Below, piece by piece: positions 8,309 to 17,482 of a stretch of 64,000 nt of DNA. The notes under the pieces were generated by a model. That model had not been told where the DNA came from and ran no database searches. It was given only the letters and a program-made list of their open reading frames with translations. The position numbers and the translations under genes were made by a program. Source of the stretch: Chitinophaga eiseniae (GTDB lineage Bacteria; Bacteroidota; Bacteroidia; Chitinophagales; Chitinophagaceae); assembly GCF_012641265.1 (NCBI RefSeq), contig NZ_JABAHZ010000006.1, forward strand, positions 248,001 to 312,000, in the 5' to 3' direction. The stretch's first letter is position 1; the number at the start of each line of letters is the position of its first letter.

Positions 8309-11300
8309 TTAGAATTGCGCTCTCACGCCAACGGTCACTGTTTTCGGATAAGGATACTTCGCGGAGTTATTACCCAGCTCCGGATCCCATAATTTAAACT
8401 TCGTGAAAGTGAGCAGGTTAGTGCCTGCACCATATACCTGTAAACTGCTGATACCACGGCGTTTCATCTGGGGAGTGATAAAAGAATAGCTGAGCGATGC
8501 CTGCCGGAGCCGCATGAAGCTGCCATCTTTCAACCACCAGGTACTGTTCTGGTAATTGTTATCATTTATACTGGCTACGGTTAACCGGGGATAATGCGCA
8601 TTAGGGTTCGGATTATCCGGTGACCAGCGATTCAGCATATCAGATAAACCATTGGCGGTATATTGTCCCATACCGGCAAAAGGTATTACTCCTACGCCCG
8701 GCGCGCCATCCTGGCCATGGGAAATATCGACGCCGTTAGCCATGATACCTACATCTGCTACACCAGCAAATACACCCGACAATTCAAATCCTTTATAACC
8801 AATGTTGAAGCCATATCCGTAAGACCATACGGGAAAAGCCGATTTATTTAAGTAACTCGCATCGTTGGCGGTAATTTTTCCATCGCCACTGAGGTCTTCA
8901 TATTTGATATCTCCGGGGAATACGGTTCTGAGTTGAGTTGGACTTTTATCCACATCGTTCTGATCTTTAAATAATCCCAGGCTTTTATAGCCATAGAAAG
9001 CGGTGGCGCTGGTACCTTCCCGCTGCTGATATGGAAATATTGCCTTGGGATAATCAGCATATAGTACTTTGTTACGGGCATAAGTAATATTACCGAATAA
9101 ACGAATAGTAACATCTCTACCGATATGATCAGTGTACTCTACACTACCATCCACCCCTTTATTTTCCAACTCGCCCAGGTTACCATAAATTTCGATACCA
9201 CCATAACCTGCAATAGAAGAGAGGGAGTTGCGGCGTACCAGGATATTGGTTCTTTTATCCCGGAAAGCGTCGAATACAAAACTCAGCTTATTCCAAAATC
9301 CTATTTCCAAACCCACATCTGTTTTAGCAGATTTTTCCCAGGTGAGGTTCTGCGTTCCGATAACGGAAGCAGCAATGCCAGGATAGTAGGTAGGCGAACC
9401 GGAACCACCGAAAGATGTACCGGAAGCATCATTGATATAGGTGAGATAACCAAACCTATCACCATTGCCGATCAGGTCATTACCCGTCATGCCGTAGGAA
9501 CCACGGATTTTAAGTAGGCTGATGGTTTTAGTGAGTGGCTGAAAGAAATTCTCTTTTGAGATCACCCATCCGGCGGAAGCAGCAGGGAAATAGCCCCAGC
9601 GTTTTCCTGTCTCAAAGTTTTCAGAGCCGGTGGCGCCCATGTTTACTTCTGCCAGGTATTTGTCGAGGTAAGAATAAGTAACCCTCGCCGCAGCATTTTG
9701 GCTACGGTAAGGAATAGCAGTTTTCAGATCTCCTGCCGAACCGATCACCCGGTTTCTTAAGGCGCCCACCAGTAAAGCACCAACATTATGCTTACCGAAG
9801 CTGTGATCATAAGTCAGGTTGCCTTCCAGGTACATCATGCGCTCACCGCTCGACGAGCTACCGTAACCCAGGTAAGTACTACCGGTACGGGTGCGTTCAA
9901 AATTCAGCGAGCCATCTTCATTCCGGCTGCCGGCGTACCATAAATCATTTAATCCTTTCCGGGAATTGTCGAACTCGCCGTAGGTATCGAAAGAGAATTT
10001 AACGTTAGCGCTCAACCCGGAAGTAAACATATCCAGCTTTTGGTTGAGGTTTAATACTGATTGCACCGAAGGTCTGAACTCTGTACTATACCCGGCGTTC
10101 TGCACCATATTAAAGGGATTGGCGCCGCCATTATTCCGCGGACCGGCCCATTTATCACCCGGATATTTTACGGGGAAAGAAATCGGGTTAGTACCATACG
10201 CCGCATACCAGATGCCGCCGGCCGGATTGCCCGGGTAACGGCTGTTTACCAGCATGGAAGCGAGGTTGAGGGAAAGCAATGTTGTTTTGGTGACGTTCAG
10301 ATCTACGTTACTCCTGAAATCGTATCGTTTAAAATTAAGATTGGGGTTATAAGTTGTTTTGGCAACTTTATACTGACCTTCCTGGTCATAAAATGACATC
10401 GACACATAATAGCGCATTGCTTCTCCACCACCGCTTACGTTCACATTAGCATTGGTCATGGAAGCCCACTTTTTATAAATCGTATTAATCCAGTCGACGT
10501 TCGGATACAGGTAAGGATCCAATCCACTGGCTGTTTTTTGGATCACTTCATCGGAGTAGGTAGGTTGGTTTCCCATGTTCACCTGTGCTTCATTATACAA
10601 CTTCATATAACTAACGCCATCCAGCATTTTAGGAAGCTGTGTGAGGCCACTCATACCTGTTTCTGCTTTGGCAGATACTTTGGGTTTACCAGCTATCCCC
10701 CGGCGGGTAGTGATGATCAACACGCCATTAGCGCCCTTGGCGCCATATACGGCTGTTGCAGATGCATCTTTCAACAGGGAAATACTCTGGATATCTTCAG
10801 GATCAATATTATTGAAAGCACCGCCATAGGTACTGTTTACATCTTCTCTTTGCACCCCGTCTACGATAATGAGGGGCGATGTGCTACCGGTAAAGCTACC
10901 AATACCGCGAATGGTGAAGTTGGGGTTATCATAACCTGGTTCACCGCCACCGCTCTGCATGGAAATGATACCGGCCACTTTACCTACCAGTGCATTAGTG
11001 AGGGAGCGTACCGGCGTTTTCATATCTTCCATATTTACAGAAGCGACCGAACCTGTTACCGTTACTTTTTTCTGGTTACCAAAACCTACTACCACCACTT
11101 CTGTCAGTTTATCCACCTTAGCCGTTAAACTGATTTTCATGGTCTTTTGATTATTCACCCTCACTTCTTCCGTTTGCATACCCATCATGGCTATACGCAG
11201 GATATCGTTGCGGTTGGCACTGATAGAAAAAACGCCCAAAACGTCCGTAACGGTCCCTTTTTTGGAGTCTTTCACGGTAACGGAAGCACCAGGTATAGGA

Positions 11301-11752
11301 CTACCATCGGCATCCATTACCTGGCCCCGTACCAGCCATTCAGCCTGTTTATCTTCTGCTGGCGGCGCCGCGGCAGAAACAGGTTCGGCCGGCGTTTCTT
11401 TTTTGTCCAGCACAATACGGTTCCGCTGCAGTACATAGCTGATATTTTTATTCTTAAAAATAAAAGCCAATACATCGGCCAGTTTGGCTTGCTGGAAATT
11501 CAGGCTGATTTTTTCGGCATCATTGAGCAACTGGTTACTGTATACCAGTGTAAGGCCGGTTTGTTTTTTAATAGCCCGGAACACCTGCAGGAGCGATACA
11601 TCATTACCGGTAACGGTAACAATAGATTGCAGGGAAGGAGTGGAAGTCTGGGCCTGTACAGGAAAAAACGTGGTACATACCAGGACGCACAGTACCAGCA
11701 GACGTACCATTGTTCGCATAGCCAGGTAGCGTTGGCGTATACTTTTTCTCAT
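8309..11752 (-). CDS. SusC/RagA-family TonB-dependent receptor with STN signalling domain
   Basis: 1147 residues. Order: signal peptide (1-35, ending PVQAQ); STN secretin/TonB short N-terminal domain (~45-115, SLLQVFRAIKKQTGLTLVYSNQLL); carboxypeptidase-D regulatory-like Ig domain (~140-215, GQVMDADGSPIPGASVTVKD); TonB box and plug (~218-350, EVVVVGFGNQKKVTVTGSV, NFTIRGIGSFTG, GANGVLIITTRRG); then a 22-strand barrel ending in the C-terminal phenylalanine expected of outer-membrane proteins. The STN domain and the upstream FecR/ECF pair indicate trans-envelope signalling as well as transport. The glycan transported is not deducible; no hydrolase is in the locus. Confidence 0.94.
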   Translation of the reverse strand: MRKSIRQRYLAMRTMVRLLVLCVLVCTTFFPVQAQTSTPSLQSIVTVTGNDVSLLQVFRAIKKQTGLTLVYSNQLLNDAEKISLNFQQAKLADVLAFIFKNKNISYVLQRNRIVLDKKETPAEPVSAAAPPAEDKQAEWLVRGQVMDADGSPIPGASVTVKDSKKGTVTDVLGVFSISANRNDILRIAMMGMQTEEVRVNNQKTMKISLTAKVDKLTEVVVVGFGNQKKVTVTGSVASVNMEDMKTPVRSLTNALVGKVAGIISMQSGGGEPGYDNPNFTIRGIGSFTGSTSPLIIVDGVQREDVNSTYGGAFNNIDPEDIQSISLLKDASATAVYGAKGANGVLIITTRRGIAGKPKVSAKAETGMSGLTQLPKMLDGVSYMKLYNEAQVNMGNQPTYSDEVIQKTASGLDPYLYPNVDWINTIYKKWASMTNANVNVSGGGEAMRYYVSMSFYDQEGQYKVAKTTYNPNLNFKRYDFRSNVDLNVTKTTLLSLNLASMLVNSRYPGNPAGGIWYAAYGTNPISFPVKYPGDKWAGPRNNGGANPFNMVQNAGYSTEFRPSVQSVLNLNQKLDMFTSGLSANVKFSFDTYGEFDNSRKGLNDLWYAGSRNEDGSLNFERTRTGSTYLGYGSSSSGERMMYLEGNLTYDHSFGKHNVGALLVGALRNRVIGSAGDLKTAIPYRSQNAAARVTYSYLDKYLAEVNMGATGSENFETGKRWGYFPAASAGWVISKENFFQPLTKTISLLKIRGSYGMTGNDLIGNGDRFGYLTYINDASGTSFGGSGSPTYYPGIAASVIGTQNLTWEKSAKTDVGLEIGFWNKLSFVFDAFRDKRTNILVRRNSLSSIAGYGGIEIYGNLGELENKGVDGSVEYTDHIGRDVTIRLFGNITYARNKVLYADYPKAIFPYQQREGTSATAFYGYKSLGLFKDQNDVDKSPTQLRTVFPGDIKYEDLSGDGKITANDASYLNKSAFPVWSYGYGFNIGYKGFELSGVFAGVADVGIMANGVDISHGQDGAPGVGVIPFAGMGQYTANGLSDMLNRWSPDNPNPNAHYPRLTVASINDNNYQNSTWWLKDGSFMRLRQASLSYSFITPQMKRRGISSLQVYGAGTNLLTFTKFKLWDPELGNNSAKYPYPKTVTVGVRAQF

Positions 11753-11932
11753 TCGGGAATTGTTTACAAGTTAAAATGATTGGATAGCGATTGGTTGACA
11801 AAAGCTTTACAATACAACTACTCCGGTTTTATAAAAACGGGTGACAGGAAGTAGCAACTTTTTTTTCAAATCCGTAAAATGAGCCGTGGGAACGGAGTAC
11901 GTATTGGAAAATACTTTGGGGGAAGGATGTAA

Positions 11933-13072
11933 TTATCTCAATGTAATTTCATTACCAGCTACCTGGTAGTCGATATGGGCGGTTGTTTTGAGGTCGGATA
12001 AAAAGTCATCGAGGCGTTTCCTGTCCATTAAACCGGTAACAGATTTCCCGGCCATTTTTTCCTGGTCCAGTACGAAACGTACGCCATAAAAGCGGGAGGC
12101 GGCAGACAGGAGGGCCACCAGGGGCATGTGGTGGTAGTAGTATACCCCATCGCGCCAGGAAAGCACTTCTTCTTCATCAAAGTGACTGGTAGTAAAGCCG
12201 GCATTCGCATCATAATTGGCCTGGATGCCGGGGCTCAGGGCCTGTTGCGCACCACCTTTGGCGCTGGTAACTACCTTACCACTCACCAGTGATGTTTTCA
12301 CCATGCCAGCCTGGTAAGTATTAATATTAAAAGCAGTGCCCAGTACCTGTACCTGTGTTAAAGCCGTGCGCACTATAAAGGGACGGCGGACATCTTTTGC
12401 CACGCTGAAATAAGCTTCTCCTTCTACATATACTTCCCTGGTCGACTGTCCGAACATAAAGGGAAAACGCAGCTTGGTAGCGGCATTGAGCCACACCTCC
12501 GTACCATCGGACAGCACCAGTTTATACGTTTCTCCCACCGGTACTTCCAGGGTATTGAGCATGGTATCGGCAGAAGTATATTGCAGGGCACCCTGGCTGG
12601 TATTCAGCGTAGCGTTGTTTAAAGCGATGGTTTGATGCGTGGTATCTCCCAGTACAACGGTTTGCCCTTGGCCCAGCACCAGCTTTACCGGTTCTTTGGC
12701 TTGCCGGAGTAAGGCGTTGGCAGTTAAAGGGGCCTGGTGACGTTTGTTGACCAGGAAGAACACCGCCCCGCTGCCGATTAACAGTACCGCCACTGCCGCA
12801 GCTGCGGCAACCCTTTTCATGGCGATCACCGGGCGGGTAACGGGCCGCTCTCTTTGTTGTTTCACCTGCTCAAGGGAAGCACTGGAATCGATGCGTTGCA
12901 GGTAGTCGCCGGCATGCATGTTGGCCGCTTCCTTTGACAGTAGTTGCCATTCGGCATAGAAAGCTGGATCGTTCTGCAACTGCTGCTGTACATAACTTTC
13001 CTCTTCCGCGGAAAGTGTTCCCGACAGATGTTGTATGTATAGTTCAAATATTTTTTCCTGCGATGTTTCCAT
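11933..13072 (-). CDS. FecR-family anti-sigma factor
   Basis: 379 residues. The N-terminal ~85 residues are the cytoplasmic sigma-binding part (YIQHLSGTLSAEEESYVQQQL). One membrane segment lies at ~87-110 (AAAAVAVLLIGSGAVFFLV). The periplasmic FecR domain (~150-270) contains VPVGETYKLVLSDGTEVWLNA and REVYVEGEAYFSVAKD..RPFIV, and the last ~70 residues are the DUF4974 domain that contacts the receptor STN domain. It holds the ECF sigma factor inactive until SusC binds ligand. The gene begins 15 bases after the sigma gene and 180 bases before susC; the latter gap may hold a sigma-dependent promoter. Confidence 0.93.
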   Translation of the reverse strand: METSQEKIFELYIQHLSGTLSAEEESYVQQQLQNDPAFYAEWQLLSKEAANMHAGDYLQRIDSSASLEQVKQQRERPVTRPVIAMKRVAAAAAVAVLLIGSGAVFFLVNKRHQAPLTANALLRQAKEPVKLVLGQGQTVVLGDTTHQTIALNNATLNTSQGALQYTSADTMLNTLEVPVGETYKLVLSDGTEVWLNAATKLRFPFMFGQSTREVYVEGEAYFSVAKDVRRPFIVRTALTQVQVLGTAFNINTYQAGMVKTSLVSGKVVTSAKGGAQQALSPGIQANYDANAGFTTSHFDEEEVLSWRDGVYYYHHMPLVALLSAASRFYGVRFVLDQEKMAGKSVTGLMDRKRLDDFLSDLKTTAHIDYQVAGNEITLR

Positions 13073-13087
13073 GTTAACAAAACCGGG

Positions 13088-13630
13088 TTAATATCCCTTA
13101 TGAATGACTGCATGACGCAATACCTTCAAGCCCCGCTTCAAATGGGTTTTGAAGGAATTAATACTGATTCCCATCTCATCTGCTGCCTCCTGGTAACGCT
13201 TTCCCTCCATATACACCATTTGTATGGCAGAACGCTTTTGTATGGCCATCTCATTGATAGCCGTCAACGCCTGTTTATAATAGTCTGGTGAATTTTCTGC
13301 ATGCCCCGTACAGGTGGCGTCCTGCAACTGGGTAAAGGCCACCTGCTGCTCCCGCTCTGCCTTCTGCTTTTTTAAGTAAGTCAGACAGCGGTTTTTCACC
13401 GCCTGGTGGAGGTATCCTTTTATATCGCCCTCGAAATGAAGGTATAACTTCTTGTCCCAAATGTCCAGGAAGAATGTCTGCACCAGGTCATTGGCTTCCG
13501 CATCATTCCGCAAAAACCAATACGCATTCAGGCAAAGCAGCTTATGATATTTCATAAATAAATCATCATACGCCGTGGCATCTCCTTCTTTCAATCGTTG
13601 CACTAATATGATATCTGAACAATGATCCAT
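13088..13630 (-). CDS. ECF RNA polymerase sigma factor, Bacteroidota FecI-like group
   Basis: 180 residues with region 2 (YDDLFMKYHKLLCLNAYWF, DAEANDLVQTFFLDIW) and region 4 (RSAIQMVYMEGKRYQEAADEMGISINSFKTHLKRGLKVLR, a helix-turn-helix). No extra domains. It is the first gene of the locus and sits directly before its FecR partner, the standard ECF-FecR-SusC-SusD order. It should direct RNA polymerase to the susC promoter when released. Confidence 0.93.
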   Translation of the reverse strand: MDHCSDIILVQRLKEGDATAYDDLFMKYHKLLCLNAYWFLRNDAEANDLVQTFFLDIWDKKLYLHFEGDIKGYLHQAVKNRCLTYLKKQKAEREQQVAFTQLQDATCTGHAENSPDYYKQALTAINEMAIQKRSAIQMVYMEGKRYQEAADEMGISINSFKTHLKRGLKVLRHAVIHKGY

Positions 13631-13928
13631 TTAATAAGAAAGCCTTATTGATGATAATACTTTACACGTGGCATAAAACATGACATCAGGTATACTGCAT
13701 AGCAGATAACCCGTTACAGGTGACAATGATACTTTATAACTCCTGGAAGAAAATTTCTCCCATTGTTCACATTATGATGATGATTATATTATTACGATTA
13801 CTAAGATTTTGGCGAATGACTTCTTAAACTTGAATCAAGGTAAATAATAAAAATGTAAAAACATAAAAAAATAAAAGCTCCGGTAAAGATACCGGAGCCT
13901 TTTTTTCATGGGGGTTTCAGTAGATAGC
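13631..13928. other. Intergenic stretch between the two Sus-type loci
   Basis: AT-rich, about 300 bases. It holds the strong hairpin terminator at 13877-13898 and presumably the promoter of the downstream sigma gene; no exact TAnnTTTG element was found near 13631. No gene seen. Confidence 0.5.
13877..13898 (-). terminator. Strong bidirectional-looking terminator ending the second Sus-type locus
   Basis: Perfect 9-bp stem GCTCCGGTA / TACCGGAGC with a 4-base loop, T-rich on both strands (CTTTTTTT on plus, TTTTATTTTTT on minus). It lies 30 bases downstream of the acyltransferase stop and separates the two loci transcriptionally. Confidence 0.85.
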
Positions 13929-15071
13929 TTATAATTTGAAAAATATTTTCCGTTTATACAGCCAGTAGCACAATCCCCATTCCAGGGCCAATACCGCGAA
14001 GGCGCTCACTACCTCCTGCAGGGATTCCGGCAAGCCTGTCATCCCGGTAAATCCCTTTACAAAAATACCGGTGGTCGGATTTACCCATTGTCCTCCTACC
14101 GTTTCAAAAAACAGGTAAATAAAAATAGCGTTCATCCCTATCACGGTGGCGATCCAGGCATAGCGCGTTTGCTGTTTTACATCGATAATCCAATACAGGA
14201 ACGCCAGTAATAACATCACCCAACCTCCGGATGCCAGCGTAAAAGAAGCGGTGGCAATCCGTTTAATAATAGGCGTTATACCGGCCCAGTCCAGCCCAAA
14301 CCCCGCTATCAGCCCCACTACGCCTGCAATGAGCAGGATACGGATCTTTTGCCCGGCGGCACGGTTACTAATCAGCAGCTTTCCCGCCAATACGCCCCAA
14401 ATGGTATGCGCCGCAGTGCTAATAAAGTTGATGGTAACCCATCCTCCCCCATCATTTAATTTACCCATCAGCAACATATCTACATATGATCCCAGGTTAT
14501 GGTCCTGCACAAAAGGCTGATCATAGCCCGGCAACAGCACGAAACGATAGAGTAAATCAATGGCCAGCAATAATAACAGGCTTACACCCAGCTGGAAAAC
14601 ATAGGAACGTCGTATAATCAGGTAAGCAATAAGTGTGGTAACGGATAACTGTGTAAGTACATTCCATAATTCCCACACTAACCGGCCTGCATATACGCAA
14701 TGGAGGGCGGTACCAAATATAAACAACTTTAGGCAACGAAAAGCAATATGCCGGAAATTTTGTGCCCAGGTGACCCCTTTTTGTGTTTTATAATAATAAG
14801 AGATATACATCGCCGACCCTGCCATGGTCATAAACGCCGGCTGCACCAGGTCCCAGGCACGCAGCCCGTTCCAGGGATGATGAAAGAACTGCTGCATTAT
14901 AGCACCCCATATCCCGGTTGGGTGCAAATGCTCCAGTGATCCATATACATGGGCACTTTCTGCCGCCAGCAAAATCATAATACATCCACGCATCACATCC
15001 AGGGAAATCAATCGTTGGTTGACATTGGTAGTAGTATTCATAGTACAGATTGGAGTGCTTAAATTAATCAT
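13929..15071 (-). CDS. DUF5009 / heparan-alpha-glucosaminide N-acetyltransferase-like membrane protein
   Basis: 380 residues with about 10 membrane segments. The start RLISLDVMRGCIMILL..ESA is the signature of the COG4299/DUF5009 acyltransferase group (relatives of human HGSNAT and of YeiB-like proteins), followed by HHPWNGLRAWDLVQPAFMTMAGSAM, where the conserved WDL.QP.FMF loop lies. Members are proposed to carry acetyl groups across the membrane to a sugar. The ATG at 15071 directly abuts the TAA of the preceding lipoprotein gene, implying coupling; an internal ATG at 15041 (MNTTTNVNQRL) is an alternative. As the last gene of a Sus-type locus it may modify imported or exported glycan in the periplasm (inference). 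Confidence 0.8.
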   Translation of the reverse strand: MINLSTPICTMNTTTNVNQRLISLDVMRGCIMILLAAESAHVYGSLEHLHPTGIWGAIMQQFFHHPWNGLRAWDLVQPAFMTMAGSAMYISYYYKTQKGVTWAQNFRHIAFRCLKLFIFGTALHCVYAGRLVWELWNVLTQLSVTTLIAYLIIRRSYVFQLGVSLLLLLAIDLLYRFVLLPGYDQPFVQDHNLGSYVDMLLMGKLNDGGGWVTINFISTAAHTIWGVLAGKLLISNRAAGQKIRILLIAGVVGLIAGFGLDWAGITPIIKRIATASFTLASGGWVMLLLAFLYWIIDVKQQTRYAWIATVIGMNAIFIYLFFETVGGQWVNPTTGIFVKGFTGMTGLPESLQEVVSAFAVLALEWGLCYWLYKRKIFFKL

Positions 15072-15941
15072 TTATTCCGGCATATTCAATAAAAAGGAAG
15101 GCGCCCCTTCATCCGGGATAGTGCCCAACTGTGTGCCCCAGTCGCTGGTTGTAGCCACCATCCCCAAACGTATAGCCGCCCCCGTAAAACCCTTTATCTT
15201 GGAGCGATCCAGCTTTCCTTCAAACCGGATCACCCCATTGGATTCCTGTACGGTGCCGATACTGTAAAAGTCGGTACCCGACTGCTGGTCAAAACTGAAG
15301 CTGGTTTGCGCCCCGGTATGATAATACATGGCCATAGGAATAGCGGCAGTAGCCGGCTTCAGCAATAGCTGCCCTTCCAGCAGCACATCATATCCCCCAC
15401 CGGTAAACAATGCTGTCAGCAACCCGGTACCCGCACTGTTGTCGCTATCTATATATACATCGAAAATAACCCCGTCGGCCACCTTACCGGTCATTTCTAC
15501 ATAGAAATACATACTCTGTCCATCGTAATCAAATTTGGCCTTTTTAAACACGCCACCCGCCGGGCCGGCGGTGATCATGTTCTGGCTGATCGTATCCCAG
15601 TCGGCCAGGCTGTTATCATTCAGTTTTACCGGGGAAGTTTTGGAGATCCGTAACACCGTAGCGCCCTCTGCCACCACGCCCGCAGCAGACGTGGCATACA
15701 GGGTGGGCACATACTTCCCTTTGCCCTTATAGGTATGCACCGGGCTCTTTTCTGTAGAAGTAGTACTATCGCCAAAATCCCACTTCCAGGAGGTGGCTCC
15801 TGTGGAGGTATTGTTGAAGGTAACAGTATAACCATCTACATTCACCGTATACACCACCAGCGGCGCCGGCTCGTTATCGTCTTTCTTACAGGCAGTAGCT
15901 ATACAAAGCAGCAGGAATATATAAAGCAGTTTCTTTTGCAT
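15072..15941 (-). CDS. PKD-domain surface lipoprotein
   Basis: 289 residues with lipoprotein signal (LLCIATACKKDDNEP). Residues ~30-100 are a PKD domain, recognised by SWKWDFGDSTTSTEKSPVHTY. The C-terminal ~180 residues (SLADWDTI..., FDYDGQSMYFYVEMTG, IFDVYIDSDNSAGTGLL) look like a beta-sandwich related to carbohydrate-binding CBM9-like or DOMON-like modules, with an acidic metal-site-like YIDSDN. It follows susD by 13 bases, the place of accessory glycan-binding lipoproteins. Function as surface glycan-binding protein is inferred from architecture and position. Confidence 0.75.
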   Translation of the reverse strand: MQKKLLYIFLLLCIATACKKDDNEPAPLVVYTVNVDGYTVTFNNTSTGATSWKWDFGDSTTSTEKSPVHTYKGKGKYVPTLYATSAAGVVAEGATVLRISKTSPVKLNDNSLADWDTISQNMITAGPAGGVFKKAKFDYDGQSMYFYVEMTGKVADGVIFDVYIDSDNSAGTGLLTALFTGGGYDVLLEGQLLLKPATAAIPMAMYYHTGAQTSFSFDQQSGTDFYSIGTVQESNGVIRFEGKLDRSKIKGFTGAAIRLGMVATTSDWGTQLGTIPDEGAPSFLLNMPE

Positions 15942-15954
15942 GTTCAGGAAATTT

Positions 15955-17472
15955 TTAAGGATTCTGGGTACACAGTTTATTCGTTTCTACTTCGTCGATC
16001 GGGATGTAGTAAACAATCTTCGGATTATCCGGCTGTATCAGCATCCCATTGTAACCGGAAGGATTGGCAGCGGGATTAATATCCGATTGCTTTAAACCCG
16101 GCAAATGATAGCCCCAGTAAGTTCTGTTCATCACCCGTTTATTACGGTAAACATCATAGGTACGGTGCCCTTCGAACGCCAGCTCCAGGCGCCGCTCTTT
16201 CAATACCAGGTCCAGCGCCGTTTTACCCGCCGGCACCTGCTGATGATATAATGCACCGGATAAGCCGCGGTTCGACCGGATCATGTCTACATCGTCGAGC
16301 GCAGCGGCGGTATTACCCAACTTTGCTTCCGCCTCCGCTTTGTTGAGGTACATTTCCGCCAGGCGGAACAGGATAGGTGAACTCAGCGTGGGACTTCCAC
16401 CCTGCCCGGAAAACTTAGAGATGTAATAAATATCGATGCCATTTTTTTGTTGCACGGCGCCGCTGCCATCTTTCAGCGGCACAATGTATTTCCAGCGTAC
16501 ATCTTCCGGGTTGGCCGACATGGTATCTCTCAGCGAAGCAGACGCAAATTCCTCGCCCCAGCCGGAGTTACCATCTGAGTAGATCATAGAGGCAATCGAA
16601 CCAAACTTCTTGTAGTCATCTATCGGAGTAAATGCTACACAAAGAATGGTTTCGCTGGCAGCGGTAGCATTGGCAAACATATCCGGATAAGTAGCTGCGG
16701 TAGTTAATGTAAACCGGCCGCTTCCTATTACTTTGTTGGCATAGTAAATAGTACTGTCATTTTTCCCTTCATACAGGTAAGCCCTGGAAAGAAGTGCCCA
16801 GGCGGCTTCCCGGGAAGCGTACTGCGGTCCCCGCGATTGATTCATTAACTCCGCCGCTTTGCTGGCATCGGCTATCACCTGTGCATACACTTCTGTTACA
16901 GTGGCTCTTGCCTTTTGTGCGGGATCACTGGTAGAGGTACGTAAGATCACACCTGGTGCGGAAGCCTGTTGCGTATACGGCATGGCAAATAACTTCACCA
17001 GGTTTAAATGACTGAGCGCCCGCAGGAAATAACATTCGCCCAACATCTGCTGTGTGGCCGCATCCACATGCTGCAGCTTGTTCACCGCCTCTATCACGGT
17101 ATTGGCGTCATTGATAATTTTGTAAGAGATATACCAGAAATAACGGGTATTCGTTTGCGTGGGAGCATGGTCCAGGGAGAAGCTATAAAACAGCGGATCT
17201 TCTGTGGTTTGTCCACATACAATATCATCGCTGGCAAAGTCCGACAACTGGAAATACTGGCGCAGGTACATGTTATTATCATCGGTAGTACCGTTGAAAG
17301 GCACATGATCTTTCAACAGTGAATATGCGCCATTTACGGCATTCTTTAATCCCTCTGCAGAGCCGGTAATTGTCTCCGTACTCAGGGCATCGCTGGGATT
17401 TACATCTTTCATACAACCGGTTTGCCACAACAGCAAGGGCAGTAGTATCAATATTATAATGGCTGATCTCAT
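15955..17472 (-). CDS. SusD/RagB-family outer-membrane glycan-binding lipoprotein
   Basis: 505 residues with lipobox WQTGC followed by MKDVNPSDALSTETI. Helical repeats LQHVDAATQQMLGECYFLRALSHLNLVKLF and the C-terminal LFRLAEMYLNKAEAEAKLGNTA and ERRLELAFEGHRTYDVYRNKR motifs are classic for the family. It is about 100 residues shorter than the SusD of the neighbouring locus and has little visible similarity to it outside family motifs, so the two systems probably bind different ligands. The gene starts 10 bases after its susC. Confidence 0.93.
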   Translation of the reverse strand: MRSAIIILILLPLLLWQTGCMKDVNPSDALSTETITGSAEGLKNAVNGAYSLLKDHVPFNGTTDDNNMYLRQYFQLSDFASDDIVCGQTTEDPLFYSFSLDHAPTQTNTRYFWYISYKIINDANTVIEAVNKLQHVDAATQQMLGECYFLRALSHLNLVKLFAMPYTQQASAPGVILRTSTSDPAQKARATVTEVYAQVIADASKAAELMNQSRGPQYASREAAWALLSRAYLYEGKNDSTIYYANKVIGSGRFTLTTAATYPDMFANATAASETILCVAFTPIDDYKKFGSIASMIYSDGNSGWGEEFASASLRDTMSANPEDVRWKYIVPLKDGSGAVQQKNGIDIYYISKFSGQGGSPTLSSPILFRLAEMYLNKAEAEAKLGNTAAALDDVDMIRSNRGLSGALYHQQVPAGKTALDLVLKERRLELAFEGHRTYDVYRNKRVMNRTYWGYHLPGLKQSDINPAANPSGYNGMLIQPDNPKIVYYIPIDEVETNKLCTQNP

Positions 17473-17482
17473 GATGAGCGGT

